64,000 nt of DNA from Methanobacteriota archaeon (GTDB taxonomy: Archaea; Halobacteriota; Methanomicrobia; Methanomicrobiales; Methanospirillaceae), in NCBI GenBank assembly GCA_029547145.1, contig JAKPPV010000027.1, forward strand, positions 1 to 64,000, written 5' to 3'. Positions within the stretch are counted from its first letter, which is position 1. Each line of letters opens with the position of its first letter. Positions 27,401-36,481 of the stretch are shown one piece after another. The notes beneath the pieces are model-generated. The model saw only the letters and a list, made by a program, of their open reading frames with translations. It was not told where the DNA came from and searched no databases. The position numbers were made by a program, and so were the translations under genes.

Positions 27401-30400
27401 CGAGGCGGGCATAGAGCTGCGCGTCTGCCTCGGTTGCGTTGAGCTGGCGGAGCATCACCTGGGTATGGGTCCAGGCCAGTTCGGCCACGCGGTTGCCCAT
27501 GTGGACGTCCTGATACTTCTCCACCAGTTCAAGGACGCGCTCGCGACTCTCGCCGTACCCCAGGTAGAGGAGGATCGTCACGGTCTCCTGGGGTTCGATG
27601 GCGACCGTGCGCCGGATCGCCACGATCGGGTCGAGGACGGGGCCGGAGGTGCCGGAGAGGATCGAGGAGTCGGTCATCCCGATCGGCGCGGCGAGTGTGT
27701 GACCCCGTCCGATGAACCGTGCCCGGTCGGTCTCGAACGACGTGGTCCGAACGGTCCGCTTGTCAACGATCATCATGTGAACGAGCCAGGGAGGGTGCTC
27801 TCCCGACGAGCGGGGTCTGCGGGAGACGAGGATCGCGTTCCGTTCGGGGACCAGCTCGGTCGAGACGAAGAGGTTGGAGAAAGCGGGATGGGTGACGTCC
27901 TGGCCGGCAGGTGCGAGGACCACCTCCCCGTAACTGGTCAGCTCGATCGTCCTTCGGCGCCACGACCGGTTTGTGACCCGGATCCGTCGCAACTCGATGT
28001 CGTCTTCAGGAGAGACCATCACGTCCGTATGGACATCGATCTCGTCGTCGCGCCGCCGGAATTCGGCCCGGGCCTGTTGAAAGATCGCCTCGTAGTGCTC
28101 CGCCGTCACCAGGGTGGGCTGGTAGCACGACGACCAGAACCTGCCGCTCTCCACGTCGCGCACGTAGCAGAAGAACCCGTATCCATCCTCAACCGGATCC
28201 TCGCGCCACCGTGTCAGCTCCAGGTCGCCCCACCGGGAGTACCCCCCGCCGGCGTTCGTGACCATCACGTGGTACCGCCCGTTGGAGAGGAGATGCACCT
28301 CTGGACGGGGAGTGTGAGGAGTCGAGAAGACCCGGATCAGCGCCTCACCCTCTGCCCCCCGGCGGACGATACCGTCCCTCCTGATCGCGTGGGGATGGTA
28401 CGGTGTCACTCTCGGAACGCGTTCCTGGAGCAACAGGTCCGTCGCGCGGACTTCGGGAACCGCGAGGAACCGCCGCTGCATCGGCCGATCCTGAAGGGCC
28501 GAGAGGATCGACAGCAACGACATCCCCGCGTGGTGGACCATGAAGGACCGCACGATCGCGTAGTTCTGGCCATGCGAGACCCGCGACGGGGTGTAGTCGA
28601 TCGCCTCGAAGAATCCGTACCGCCCGACGAATCCGGACCGGGCCATCATGCCGAGGTTCTCCGCTGCCTCGACGGGGAGGATCATCAGCGCGAGCGCACT
28701 CGCATACGGGGCGATCACGAGGTCCTCCCCCAGCCCCCTCTTGAATCCCAGTCCGGGCACACCGAAGGCCCGGTACTGGTAGTTGAGGTTTGCATCGGTG
28801 AGGTTGTACCCCGACTCGGAGACACCCCAGGGAACCCCCCGTTCCCGTCCGTACTCGATCTGCCTCCGGACGGCGGCGATGCAGGTCGACTCAAGGAGGG
28901 TCTCGGGATAGACGGGCATGACGAGAAGGGGCATCAGGTACTCGAACATCGATCCCGACCAGGAGAGGAGGAGAGGGCCGCTGTAACTCGTGGTGAGCAG
29001 TCGTCCGAGCGCGAACCAGTGTGCCTGCGGGAGCTCGCCGGTGGAGATGCCGACGAACGAGGCGAGACGGGCCTCTGAGGCGAGGAGGTCATAGAACGAC
29101 GGGTCGCGCCGCAGTTCCGTGACGTTGTACCCGACGGCAAGCAGATCCCGGGTCGGATCGAAGAGGAATGACATCTCCACCTCCGAACAATCGGTACATC
29201 GCGCGCCCAGGCGTTCGATTCGATCGAGGAGCTGACCTGCCCGTCCGGCACCATGGCGGAGTCGTTCACGCAGGAGCATGAGCCGTGCTGCATCCGACTC
29301 CGCCCGGCCTGAGGCATCCCCCGCCGCCGCCATACGCGAGAGGAACCTGTCGAGAGCGGGGAGGAGGTCGGCCTCCAGCTGCCGCAGCCCGACGAGCCCC
29401 GGGGACTCCGTATCGCAGTCGGAGAGGGCCGTCTCGATGAGGACCGCATCCTCGGGTCCGAAACCAGAGACCCGGTCCCAGAATGCCCGGTCCCGTGGGG
29501 CACCGGCCCACCACGCGAGCAGGTCGTCGACGTACTCCATCTGGCCGTGGACCTGCCGCTCGAGGGTGCCTGCCCACCAGCGGACCTCCTCGTCCGCGTT
29601 CGTCCTGAGGTCACCGGTGAGAGGTTTGACCATCGCAGCGCACCGTGAGAGCACCCCGTACCGTTCTGTACAAGACCCGTCGGACCTGTCGAGGAGTGCC
29701 TCGAGCTGTTCGATCCGCTCCCGGTTCACGGGGGAGACGTAGGTCAGGTCATCGTGGTCATACTCCGTCGCCTCGACTGCCACCCGGAGTTCCCGGACCG
29801 TGTCAGAGATCCCGCGGAGGACAGAGGCATGGAGCACCGGAGTGCTTCCGATCTCGAGAAGGCCGGAACGGAGGGTGACCAGAAGACCGATCAGGTTCCC
29901 TGAATCCACGGTCGAGACATACCGGGGGAGGAGGGGGTCGAGCGTGATCGTGTCATACCAGTTGAAGAAGTGCCCCCTGAACCGTTCGAGCTGACCCAGT
30001 GTCTCGAAGGTATGCTCGAGACGTTCGATCATCTGCAGTGCCGAGAGGTATCCGAGGTCCAGGGCGCCGAGGGTCGAGAGGAGGGTCAGACCGATATCCG
30101 TGGGAGATGTCCGGTGCGCGACCCGCTCGATCGGGTACTCCTGGTAGTTGTCCGGTGGAAGCCAGTTCTCCTCGGGCCCGACGAAGACCTCGAAGAAGCG
30201 CCAGGTCCGGCGCGAGACCGACCTGAGGAAGCGTACCTGCTCTGTCTCGAGGGCCGGTTTCGGCCTGGAGACGGGCTGACTCAGATACCACGCAATCGCA
30301 GGGGAGGCGCACCAGACCCCCCCGAGGACGAGGGCCGGTGCGAGCGCCTCGGGTCGAACGAGAAAGACCAGTGTTAAAGCTCCGATGCCGGTGACCACGG

Positions 30401-33308
30401 CAGACCACATCTGCCGGTAGTGCCCGGAGAGGTTCGCCTCCCGGCGCCCGGCATCCCGTGACGTGGTCCACTCGAGGAGATGGCGTCGGGTCACGAAGAG
30501 CCGTACGAGGGTCCGGACGATCGCGTCGAGCGAGAATCCCGCCTCGAAGGGGAGGAGGACGAGTGAGAGGAGGGGCTGGGCAAAGTATCGTGGTGCGGAC
30601 CGCACCGAGTCTTTCAGGTGCAGGATGGGTGCCAGGTCCACGGGTTTCTGGATCACCTGGTACAGATAGGTAACGATCGGAGGGACAAATACGAGCGAGG
30701 CGACGACGGTCGTCCAGAAGAGCGGGTCGGGCACGATGAACCAGACGAGGAGAAAGAGCAGGAGTTCGACCGGAGGGATGCAGCTCCGCCGGAGGTTATC
30801 GAGGATCTTCCAGCGCGACAGGGCCGAGAGGGTGTTCGGCAGGTGACCCCCGTCCGGTCCGGGGACGAGCGGGAGGGACCAGGCCCCGATCTGCCAGTCT
30901 CCGCGTATCCAACGGTGCCGGCGCGAGACGTCCGTGAGGTAGCGGGGGGGGTGGTCCTCGAAGAGCACCACGTCCGTGACCAGGGCAGTCCGTGCGTAGC
31001 AGCCTTCGATCAGGTCATGGGAGAGTACACGGTTCTCCGGGAACCGGCGCCCGAGCGTCGCGCCGAAGGTTGCGAGGTCGTAGCATCCCTTCCCGATGAA
31101 TGACGCCTCCCGGAAGAGATCCTGGTAGATATCCGAGACGGCCCGGGTGTAGGGATCGATCCCCGGTTCCCCTCCGAAGATCCGGACGTACCGGGACCGC
31201 AGCATCTCCGTCAGCTCGAGCCCGATTCGGGGTTGCAGGACTCCGTACCCGGCGACCACCCGTCCGAGCACAGGGTCAATCACGGGCTGGTTGAGCGGGT
31301 GGGCGGCGGTCCCGACCAGGAGCCGTGCCGAGTCCCGGGGAAGCGCGGTGTCGGCATCGAGCGTCAGCACGTACCGGGTCCCGGTGAGTGCGTCCAGGTC
31401 CCCGGCGATCACGGAGAAGGCGCTCCGGTCCCCTTCGAGCAGGAGCCGGTTCAACGCCTCGATAGCCCCGCGTTTCCTCTCGTATCCCATGAACCGCCCC
31501 ATATGCGCATTCCACGTCCGTGGACGGTGGAGCAGCAGGAACATCTGCCGGCCCTCGCTGGCATATCTCGAGTTCAGCTCCTCGATCCCCCGCACCGCGT
31601 GGTCGACGAGGGCTTCGTCACCCGGGAGGACGGCGCTGTCCGCAGGAGGCAGATCGGTCAGCAGGACGAACGAGAGCTGCGGGTCGCGGTTTCCCAGGTA
31701 ATGGATCTCCAGCCCCTCGAGAAGGCGGTCGATGTCCTCTTCGCACGATATGACCGTCGGAACGGCCACGACGGTCCGGCATTCGAGCGGGATCCCGTCG
31801 CTGAAGTCAAACCGCGGCAGGATTTTGGGCTTTGCCAGCAGCATGCCGGCCCAGTTCACCAGGGTGACCGCCGACTGGCTCGACGCCACGAGGAGTAGAA
31901 AGACGAACAGACCGATCACCGGGAGCGGCGCCCACGCAGACCCGATCTGCAGGGCGCAGAAGGCGGTGAAGAGGGCCGATCCGAGCCAGATCCCGCCGAG
32001 ATACAGCGGCAATGGAGAACGCCGGGCGATCCGCCTCAGGCGCCCGAGGGTGGATGGACGATAGTCGATCGCTACTTCGAGTTCCGGAAGCCCCTCGTCG
32101 ATCAGGAAGTAGCCGACATGGGCCGAACGGTCGGCACCTCCGAGCCGCATCCTCCTGTCGACCGCGAGTTCCATCGCCTTTCGAGCGACCTGCTCCTCAG
32201 AGAGGGGCGAACTGCGGGCGAGACGCTCCACGACGTGGCGGTATCGATCGCGGGTCGCAAAGTCCATCGCGCTGTACGGATCCTGCGGATTCCCCCTGAG
32301 AACCTGCTCGACGACCGAGAGCCGTTCGACGAACTCCCTCCAGTCGATCCCGTCCAGGGTCCGCAGGGAGGTGATCGAATTGCCGATCGAGACCTGATCC
32401 GCCGCCTGCGACCGGGTTTCGAGCTGGACCATCTGCTCGATGGTCTGGCTCTCCTCCGCGAGCCACTGTTCGATCCAGGTCAGGGCGATCGACAGCACGG
32501 GGGAACGTCCCCGGAGCTGACGGGCAAGCTCCGCCACGAACGCACTCGTCATCGGGGGGTCGGACTGTGCCATCTCGGCGACGACCAGGATCATGCTCTT
32601 CGGATCGCGCTCGCCGGTCTCGATCATCCGTTCCGCCCAGAGTGATGCAATGTCCGAGTCCAGGCGGTTCGCCCCCACCCGGGCGGAGACGCGCCGGAGG
32701 TTCTCGATCAGAGCGAGCCGGAGCATGATCGGAATTGCCCAGAGTTCTCCGAGTTCCAGCGGCGTCACCGACTGGTATGCCTCGACGAATGTGGAGAGCA
32801 CGTCGAGGTCAACCCGCCCGTCGTTGTGGGCGATCAGCTCGCGAGCAATGAAGTAGACACGGGGGTACCCCGCCAGGGGACCGCTCACGAGGCAGGGGAG
32901 GCGACGGCTGTACCCGAGTGGGAGATGACGGCGTGCCGTCCGGATCTGCTCCTCGATCAGGTAAAAGTTATCAAGAAGCCATTCACCGGCAGGAGCGATC
33001 CGGCGGTTCTTCTCGAGGGCGGACGTGATCAGGGCGAACGTCTCGACGAGGACCGCCTCGTTCTCGGCAAGACGGGGCAGGAGGCGGTCCTCGCCGCCCT
33101 GCATATCGACGCCGTACCATCCCGTCATCTCCCGTGCATGGAGAGAGAGTTGATCGACGGAGAGGAGTTCCGCTCGGAGGGGTTGCGTGTCCGAGCAGTG
33201 CGGCCCCATTGCCGCCCTGTCCGTCACACGGTCCCGGAGCCGGCTGATGTCCCTCCGCAACAGATCCAGTCCGGTCGTCACCTCCTCACCTCCGCCTCTC
33301 GGGCCCAT
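24477..33308 (-). CDS. Cyclic beta-1,2-glucan synthase-like giant glycosyltransferase (GT84-GH94)
   Basis: This 2943-residue protein has the plan of NdvB/ChvB. After a helical N-terminus come two membrane helices at about 433-500, a GT84 domain with VAVPTVIS (about 512), TLDADTALP (about 645) and RRHRWIRGDWQ (about 803), and further helices at about 843-882 and 966-1010. The middle glucoamylase-like or cyclisation domain (about 1110-1530) has TVDSGNLIGLL and SWSGSMFEYLMP. Two GH94-type beta-domains follow (about 1656 and 2146), then the GH94 catalytic barrel with GFRDQLQDVM and GTGDWNDGMNRVG (about 2621, catalytic Asp). Bacterial enzymes use UDP-glucose to build cyclic beta-1,2-glucans that are exported for osmoprotection. 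The start is ATG 33308 by the TATA position, or GTG 33281, which has GGAGGTGA just upstream. Confidence 0.9.
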   Translation of the reverse strand: MGPRGGGEEVTTGLDLLRRDISRLRDRVTDRAAMGPHCSDTQPLRAELLSVDQLSLHAREMTGWYGVDMQGGEDRLLPRLAENEAVLVETFALITSALEKNRRIAPAGEWLLDNFYLIEEQIRTARRHLPLGYSRRLPCLVSGPLAGYPRVYFIARELIAHNDGRVDLDVLSTFVEAYQSVTPLELGELWAIPIMLRLALIENLRRVSARVGANRLDSDIASLWAERMIETGERDPKSMILVVAEMAQSDPPMTSAFVAELARQLRGRSPVLSIALTWIEQWLAEESQTIEQMVQLETRSQAADQVSIGNSITSLRTLDGIDWREFVERLSVVEQVLRGNPQDPYSAMDFATRDRYRHVVERLARSSPLSEEQVARKAMELAVDRRMRLGGADRSAHVGYFLIDEGLPELEVAIDYRPSTLGRLRRIARRSPLPLYLGGIWLGSALFTAFCALQIGSAWAPLPVIGLFVFLLLVASSQSAVTLVNWAGMLLAKPKILPRFDFSDGIPLECRTVVAVPTVISCEEDIDRLLEGLEIHYLGNRDPQLSFVLLTDLPPADSAVLPGDEALVDHAVRGIEELNSRYASEGRQMFLLLHRPRTWNAHMGRFMGYERKRGAIEALNRLLLEGDRSAFSVIAGDLDALTGTRYVLTLDADTALPRDSARLLVGTAAHPLNQPVIDPVLGRVVAGYGVLQPRIGLELTEMLRSRYVRIFGGEPGIDPYTRAVSDIYQDLFREASFIGKGCYDLATFGATLGRRFPENRVLSHDLIEGCYARTALVTDVVLFEDHPPRYLTDVSRRHRWIRGDWQIGAWSLPLVPGPDGGHLPNTLSALSRWKILDNLRRSCIPPVELLLFLLVWFIVPDPLFWTTVVASLVFVPPIVTYLYQVIQKPVDLAPILHLKDSVRSAPRYFAQPLLSLVLLPFEAGFSLDAIVRTLVRLFVTRRHLLEWTTSRDAGRREANLSGHYRQMWSAVVTGIGALTLVFLVRPEALAPALVLGGVWCASPAIAWYLSQPVSRPKPALETEQVRFLRSVSRRTWRFFEVFVGPEENWLPPDNYQEYPIERVAHRTSPTDIGLTLLSTLGALDLGYLSALQMIERLEHTFETLGQLERFRGHFFNWYDTITLDPLLPRYVSTVDSGNLIGLLVTLRSGLLEIGSTPVLHASVLRGISDTVRELRVAVEATEYDHDDLTYVSPVNRERIEQLEALLDRSDGSCTERYGVLSRCAAMVKPLTGDLRTNADEEVRWWAGTLERQVHGQMEYVDDLLAWWAGAPRDRAFWDRVSGFGPEDAVLIETALSDCDTESPGLVGLRQLEADLLPALDRFLSRMAAAGDASGRAESDAARLMLLRERLRHGAGRAGQLLDRIERLGARCTDCSEVEMSFLFDPTRDLLAVGYNVTELRRDPSFYDLLASEARLASFVGISTGELPQAHWFALGRLLTTSYSGPLLLSWSGSMFEYLMPLLVMPVYPETLLESTCIAAVRRQIEYGRERGVPWGVSESGYNLTDANLNYQYRAFGVPGLGFKRGLGEDLVIAPYASALALMILPVEAAENLGMMARSGFVGRYGFFEAIDYTPSRVSHGQNYAIVRSFMVHHAGMSLLSILSALQDRPMQRRFLAVPEVRATDLLLQERVPRVTPYHPHAIRRDGIVRRGAEGEALIRVFSTPHTPRPEVHLLSNGRYHVMVTNAGGGYSRWGDLELTRWREDPVEDGYGFFCYVRDVESGRFWSSCYQPTLVTAEHYEAIFQQARAEFRRRDDEIDVHTDVMVSPEDDIELRRIRVTNRSWRRRTIELTSYGEVVLAPAGQDVTHPAFSNLFVSTELVPERNAILVSRRPRSSGEHPPWLVHMMIVDKRTVRTTSFETDRARFIGRGHTLAAPIGMTDSSILSGTSGPVLDPIVAIRRTVAIEPQETVTILLYLGYGESRERVLELVEKYQDVHMGNRVAELAWTHTQVMLRQLNATEADAQLYARLASAIIYPNPARRAPAETIARNRRGQSGLWGYGISGDNPLVLLRIENTARIRIVRQMIQAHGYWLRKGLVADLLIWNEDVTGYRQDLNEELQRQAALGPDPHLVDRPGGIFIRRVDQIPEEDRVLMQSIARVIVSDREGSLEEQVERTRWTEPLVPPFLPSRRRTSPEPEPPVDGEDLVFYNGFGGFTPDGKEYVIESRHGQVTPAPWVNVLANPLFGSIISESGSSYTWSENAHEFRLTPWWNDPVTDRTGEAFYLRDEETGAFWSLTPNPARGTGSYLARHGFGYSVFEHNEEGLVSTMTVHVAIDSPVKTWHIRVRNRSGRARTVSVTGYVEWILGELRGSTAMHVVTEIDPLTGALFARNPYNTEFPDRFAFFDLNEPNRSVTGDRHEFLGRNGHLSHPAALDRARLSGRVGAGLDPCGAIQSVVDLSDGQTVDLVFVMGVGRGLDEARALVQRYRGVGPARSSLDSVRQYWDWTLSAVTVETPDRSLDLLVNGWLLYQVISARLWGRSGFYQSGGAFGFRDQLQDVMALLHAEPRLIRKHLLLAARHQFREGDVQHWWHPPNDRGVRSRCSDDYLWLPFVTCRYVFSTRDTGVLSERVNYLEGRLLMPDEEAYYDQPSVSDEQGTLYDHCVRAIEYGLRFGSHGLPLMGTGDWNDGMNRVGAMGAGESVWLGFFLHSVLLQFSGIARIRGDEAFSDRCVQEASRLATNLEKAGWDGEWYRRAYFDDGSLLGSSENEECRIDSIPQSWAVLSGAADRERARVALDAVDRLLVRRKDRLIALLTPPLDHAEPSPGYIQGYVPGVRENGGQYTHAAIWVVMAFAALGQTEKAWELFDLINPIRHGQTQDDARVYCVEPYVVPADVYAVEPHTGRGGWTWYTGAAGWMYQLIVESLIGIRLDVDQLRFSPCLPAGWDQIVVRYRFHETVYRCLIRATGSACGIRSVRVDGVDQPERTVRLVNDHRRHEVEVEIG

Positions 33309-33328
33309 TCCGTAAGTGCCTCTTCCTG

Positions 33329-33336
33329 TTATAATT
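33329..33336 (-). promoter_or_regulatory. TATA box of the glucan synthase gene
   Basis: The minus strand reads AATTATAA, centred about 25 bp upstream of ATG 33308, which would be at the transcription start. Confidence 0.6.
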
Positions 33337-33402
33337 CCCTTTGCCTTGTTGTTCGGGCCGATTCGCGCCGGCGCGAAGCCCGTGCAGGAGGAAGAGTGTC
33401 AG

Positions 33403-33410
33403 GTTTAATA
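33403..33410 (+). promoter_or_regulatory. TATA box of the Mrp/NBP35 gene
   Basis: GTTTAATA lies 33-40 bp upstream of ATG 33443, giving a leader of about ten bases. Confidence 0.5.
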
Positions 33411-33442
33411 TCACTTCGGATGCATCGTGAAGGGAATATCTC

Positions 33443-34342
33443 ATGCCTGAGAATGCGACCCACCCGGACCTCTGTACCGATCCCCAGAAGAAGAAGACCT
33501 GCAGCGGTGAGTGCGCCACCTGTCCCAGCGCGAAGAAAGAGCCCGGTTCAGGTGCCGCACTCCCGGAGCGGGCTGCGATCGACGTCCGGCACGTCATCCT
33601 GGTACTCTCGGGAAAGGGGGGTGTCGGAAAGTCCACCGTGGCGGTCAACCTCGCCTACGCCCTCTCGAACCATGGGTACAATACCGGGCTCCTCGACCTC
33701 GACCTGCACGGGCCCACCATCCCGAAGATGCTTGGCGTCCAGGACTTCCGCCTGCAGACGATCGACAACAAGATCGAGCCGGTGCGCGTCAGCGGGACGC
33801 TGGCGGCAATCTCGATGGCCTTTCTGCTTCCCGACACCTCAACACCGGTGATCTGGCGCGGCCCGATGAAGATGTCGGCAATCGGCCAGTTCCTCACCGA
33901 TGTCAACTGGGGGGCCCTCGACTACCTGGTCGTCGACCTTCCGCCCGGTACGGGTGATGAAGCGCTGACGATCGCCCAGCTTGCACCGAACCTCCGGGGC
34001 GCCGTGATCGTCACCACCCCCCAGGAAGTTGCGACGCTCGAGACATCGAAGGCCGTTCGCTTCGTCGAGAAACTCGAGATCCCCGTGATCGGGGTGATCG
34101 AGAACATGAGCGGGATGGTCTGCCCGCATTGCCACACCGAGATCGACGTCTTCGGGAAGGGCGGCGGGAAGAAGATGGCCGATGATCTCGGAGTTCCGTT
34201 CCTCGGGTCGATCCCGCTGGATATCGATATGCGTCAGGCTGCCGATGAGGGTCGACCTTTTGTGATCAGGCGTGGCGATAACCCGACCTGGAAGGCGGTC
34301 AACGAGGTCATGGAATCCCTGGTCAACCGCGTCGAATCCTGA
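33443..34342 (+). CDS. Mrp/NBP35-family Fe-S cluster carrier ATPase
   Basis: This 299-residue P-loop protein has the deviant Walker A GKGGVGKST (about residues 57-65), the LDLDLHGPT switch and VVDLPPGTGDEALT. An N-terminal cysteine group (LCTDPQKKKTCSGECATCP) is like that of eukaryotic NBP35, and a CPHC pair near residue 230 binds the bridging cluster at the dimer interface. Mrp/NBP35 proteins assemble 4Fe-4S clusters and pass them to target enzymes; methanogens depend heavily on such clusters. The gene is divergent from the glucan synthase and followed by a T-run terminator. Confidence 0.94.
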   Translation: MPENATHPDLCTDPQKKKTCSGECATCPSAKKEPGSGAALPERAAIDVRHVILVLSGKGGVGKSTVAVNLAYALSNHGYNTGLLDLDLHGPTIPKMLGVQDFRLQTIDNKIEPVRVSGTLAAISMAFLLPDTSTPVIWRGPMKMSAIGQFLTDVNWGALDYLVVDLPPGTGDEALTIAQLAPNLRGAVIVTTPQEVATLETSKAVRFVEKLEIPVIGVIENMSGMVCPHCHTEIDVFGKGGGKKMADDLGVPFLGSIPLDIDMRQAADEGRPFVIRRGDNPTWKAVNEVMESLVNRVES

Positions 34343-34371
34343 ACCTGTTGGACCGCGGGTATCCTGATTCC

Positions 34372-34376
34372 TTTTT
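34372..34376 (+). terminator. T-run terminator after the Mrp/NBP35 gene
   Basis: Five T in a row follow 30 bases after the stop codon at 34342. Confidence 0.4.
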
Positions 34377-34555
34377 GTTCCCGCCGTCACGTCGGGATCG
34401 AACCGCCTCCCTCGTTCCTTTTACCCCGTCGCCCGTGATCCTAGATATATTGATAAAGGAGCGAAAGAAGTTGTATTCTCAAATGAGCGAATATTTGATT
34501 ATATCGCTCCATTTTGGAAAGAGACGCCGAATCGGCCCCTTTCAATTCCGTTTCT

Positions 34556-34563
34556 TTTAAATA
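34556..34563 (+). promoter_or_regulatory. TATA box of the glutamate synthase gene
   Basis: TTTAAATA lies in the AT-rich spacer, with transcription expected to start near 34588 and a leader of about 115 bases before ATG 34704. Confidence 0.55.
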
Positions 34564-34703
34564 TGCCGACAGCGAATTTCCATCGGCGGAATCGGTTACG
34601 GCCCGGACCGGTGAGCATTGGGAGTCGCCCCGCATGGAGACCCAAACCCGACCCGTATCGGCGAACCGATCGATCTCCGTCCAGATGAATCAACAGGTGA
34701 CTC

Positions 34704-36293
34704 ATGAATCTGCGAAAACCGAATGCGAACGAGGCGGTTGGAACCGCCAACCGGTCACGGGATGTCTCTCCGACATCCGGGATCTGCACACGGTGCGTCG
34801 ATGGATGCCGTGGATCGTGCGAGATCTGGCTCTCGTCCTTCCGTGGGCGGGAGGTCCTGTACCCCGGGCCTTTCGGCGAGATCACCGCCGGGTCCGACAA
34901 GCAATACCCGATCGACTACTCGCATATCAACATACAGGGGTATGCCGTTGGTGCGCGCGGTCTCCCCGAGGGTGTCGAAGCGTCTCCGGACACGGCGGTC
35001 TTCTCCGAGGTCAATACGGAGACCGAGTACGGCTGGGATCAGAAGGTTCGGATGCGCCTTCCGATCTTCACCGGGGCACTGGGATCCACCGAGATCGCCC
35101 GTGTCAACTGGGAGCACTTCGCCATCGGTGCGGCGATCTCCGGGATCACGCTCGTCTGCGGTGAGAACGTCGGCGGGATCGATCCGGGGCTCGTGCGCGA
35201 TAACAACGGCAAGGTCGTCAAATCACCCGAGCTCGACCGGCGGATCGAGATCTACCGGAAGTTCCACGAGGGTTACGGCGAGATCCTCGTCCAGATGAAC
35301 GTGGAGGACACGCGGCTTGGAACCGCGGAGTACGTCGCCTCAAAACACAATCTGGACACGATCGAGCTGAAGTGGGGACAGGGCGCAAAATGCATCGGGG
35401 GCGAGATCAAGGTCCGCGACATCGAGCGGGCCCGTGAACTCAAACGCCGCGGATACATCGTCCTCCCCGACCCGACTGCACCCGAGAATGAGAAGTCGTT
35501 CGCGGCTGGCGGGATCAAGGAGTTCGAACGGCACTCCCGGCTCGGTTTCGTCTCGAAGGAGGGTTTCCTCGAGGAGATCGACCGGCTCCGGGACATCGGC
35601 TTCAAGCGGATCACGCTCAAGACGGGGGCATACTCCGCCAGGGAACTGGCAATGGCCATCCGGTTCGGCGCCGAGGCACGGATCGACCTCCTGACGATCG
35701 ACGGGGCCTCTGGTGGCACCGGCATGAGCCCATGGCCGATGATGAACGAGTGGGGCATCCCGACCTTCTACCTCCAGTCGCTCGCCTATCAGTTCTGCGA
35801 ACTCCTCACCAGGAAGGGCATGCGGGTTCCTGACATCGCGATCGGCGGCGGGTTCGGTGACGAGGCGAACGTCTTCAAGGCGATCGCCATGGGTGCGCCC
35901 TATATCAAGGCAGTCTGCATGGGCCGCGGCCTGATGATCCCCGGGATGGTCGGAAAGAACATCGCGAAGTGGCTTGAAAACGGCGATCTGCCGAAGAACG
36001 TGGCCAAGTACGGCTCCACCGTCCAGGAGATCTTCATCACCTACGAAGAACTCAGGGAGAAATACGGCGGGCGGATCGACGAGATCCCGCTCGGCGCGAT
36101 CGGGATCTACACCTACGCCCAGAGATTCAGGACCGGACTGCAGCAGCTCATGGCCGGCAGCCGGAACTTTTCGCTCGCCACCGTCTCGAGGGATGACGTC
36201 TTCGCGCTCACCGAGGACGCCGCAAAGGTCTCAGGCCTTCCGTACGTGATGGACGCGTATCGCGAAGAGGCCCTCGGGATCCTGCTCGACTGA
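34704..36293 (+). CDS. FMN-binding glutamate synthase, archaeal GltB-type
   Basis: The 529-residue protein is the FMN-binding alpha domain of glutamate synthase. N-terminal cysteines in GICTRCVDGCRGSCEIW precede FTGALGSTEIARVNWEHFA, the substrate-pocket motif TIDGASGGTGMSPWPMMNEWG (about residues 332-351) and the FMN phosphate region IAIGGGFGDEANVFKAIAMGA. It makes glutamate from 2-oxoglutarate and an ammonia donor using reduced ferredoxin or F420-linked electrons; archaeal enzymes have the amidotransferase and Fe-S parts on separate genes, none of which is near here. ATG 34704 is preceded by an AGGTGA ribosome binding site. A double T-run terminator follows. Confidence 0.93.
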   Translation: MNLRKPNANEAVGTANRSRDVSPTSGICTRCVDGCRGSCEIWLSSFRGREVLYPGPFGEITAGSDKQYPIDYSHINIQGYAVGARGLPEGVEASPDTAVFSEVNTETEYGWDQKVRMRLPIFTGALGSTEIARVNWEHFAIGAAISGITLVCGENVGGIDPGLVRDNNGKVVKSPELDRRIEIYRKFHEGYGEILVQMNVEDTRLGTAEYVASKHNLDTIELKWGQGAKCIGGEIKVRDIERARELKRRGYIVLPDPTAPENEKSFAAGGIKEFERHSRLGFVSKEGFLEEIDRLRDIGFKRITLKTGAYSARELAMAIRFGAEARIDLLTIDGASGGTGMSPWPMMNEWGIPTFYLQSLAYQFCELLTRKGMRVPDIAIGGGFGDEANVFKAIAMGAPYIKAVCMGRGLMIPGMVGKNIAKWLENGDLPKNVAKYGSTVQEIFITYEELREKYGGRIDEIPLGAIGIYTYAQRFRTGLQQLMAGSRNFSLATVSRDDVFALTEDAAKVSGLPYVMDAYREEALGILLD

Positions 36294-36305
36294 GCAGGGG
36301 CCCGG

Positions 36306-36318
36306 TTTTTCTCTTTTT
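36306..36318 (+). terminator. Double T-run terminator after glutamate synthase
   Basis: Two runs of five T (36306-36310 and 36314-36318) start 12 bases after the stop codon. Confidence 0.55.
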
Positions 36319-36481
36319 CATGGCGGGCGATCCGATCGGATCGTACCGCACGCGAAGACCGTGATTCTTCGGATAGACGGACAGAGAGGATCCGACGGGG
36401 ACCGCGGGGGACCAAAAGGAACTCCCCGTCCGCGGGTGCGGCAGCAGGTTCTTCATGCCGGCAGACCAATAGAGACGAATC

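Larger units (their letters stand above)
34343..34703. other. AT-rich spacer before the glutamate synthase gene
   Basis: No gene is recognised. The segment 34440-34565 is clearly richer in A and T than its surroundings and contains the terminator of the upstream gene and a TATA box at 34556-34563. The implied untranslated leader of the glutamate synthase mRNA is about 115 bases, long for this window, where most messages look leaderless. Confidence 0.55.

Noticed and set aside
26460-29078. 872-codon open frame antisense to the glucan synthase gene
   Set aside because: It is a mirror of the codon bias of the real gene: very rich in Arg, Gly, Pro, Asp and His, with no domain, while the opposite strand carries clear enzyme motifs throughout.
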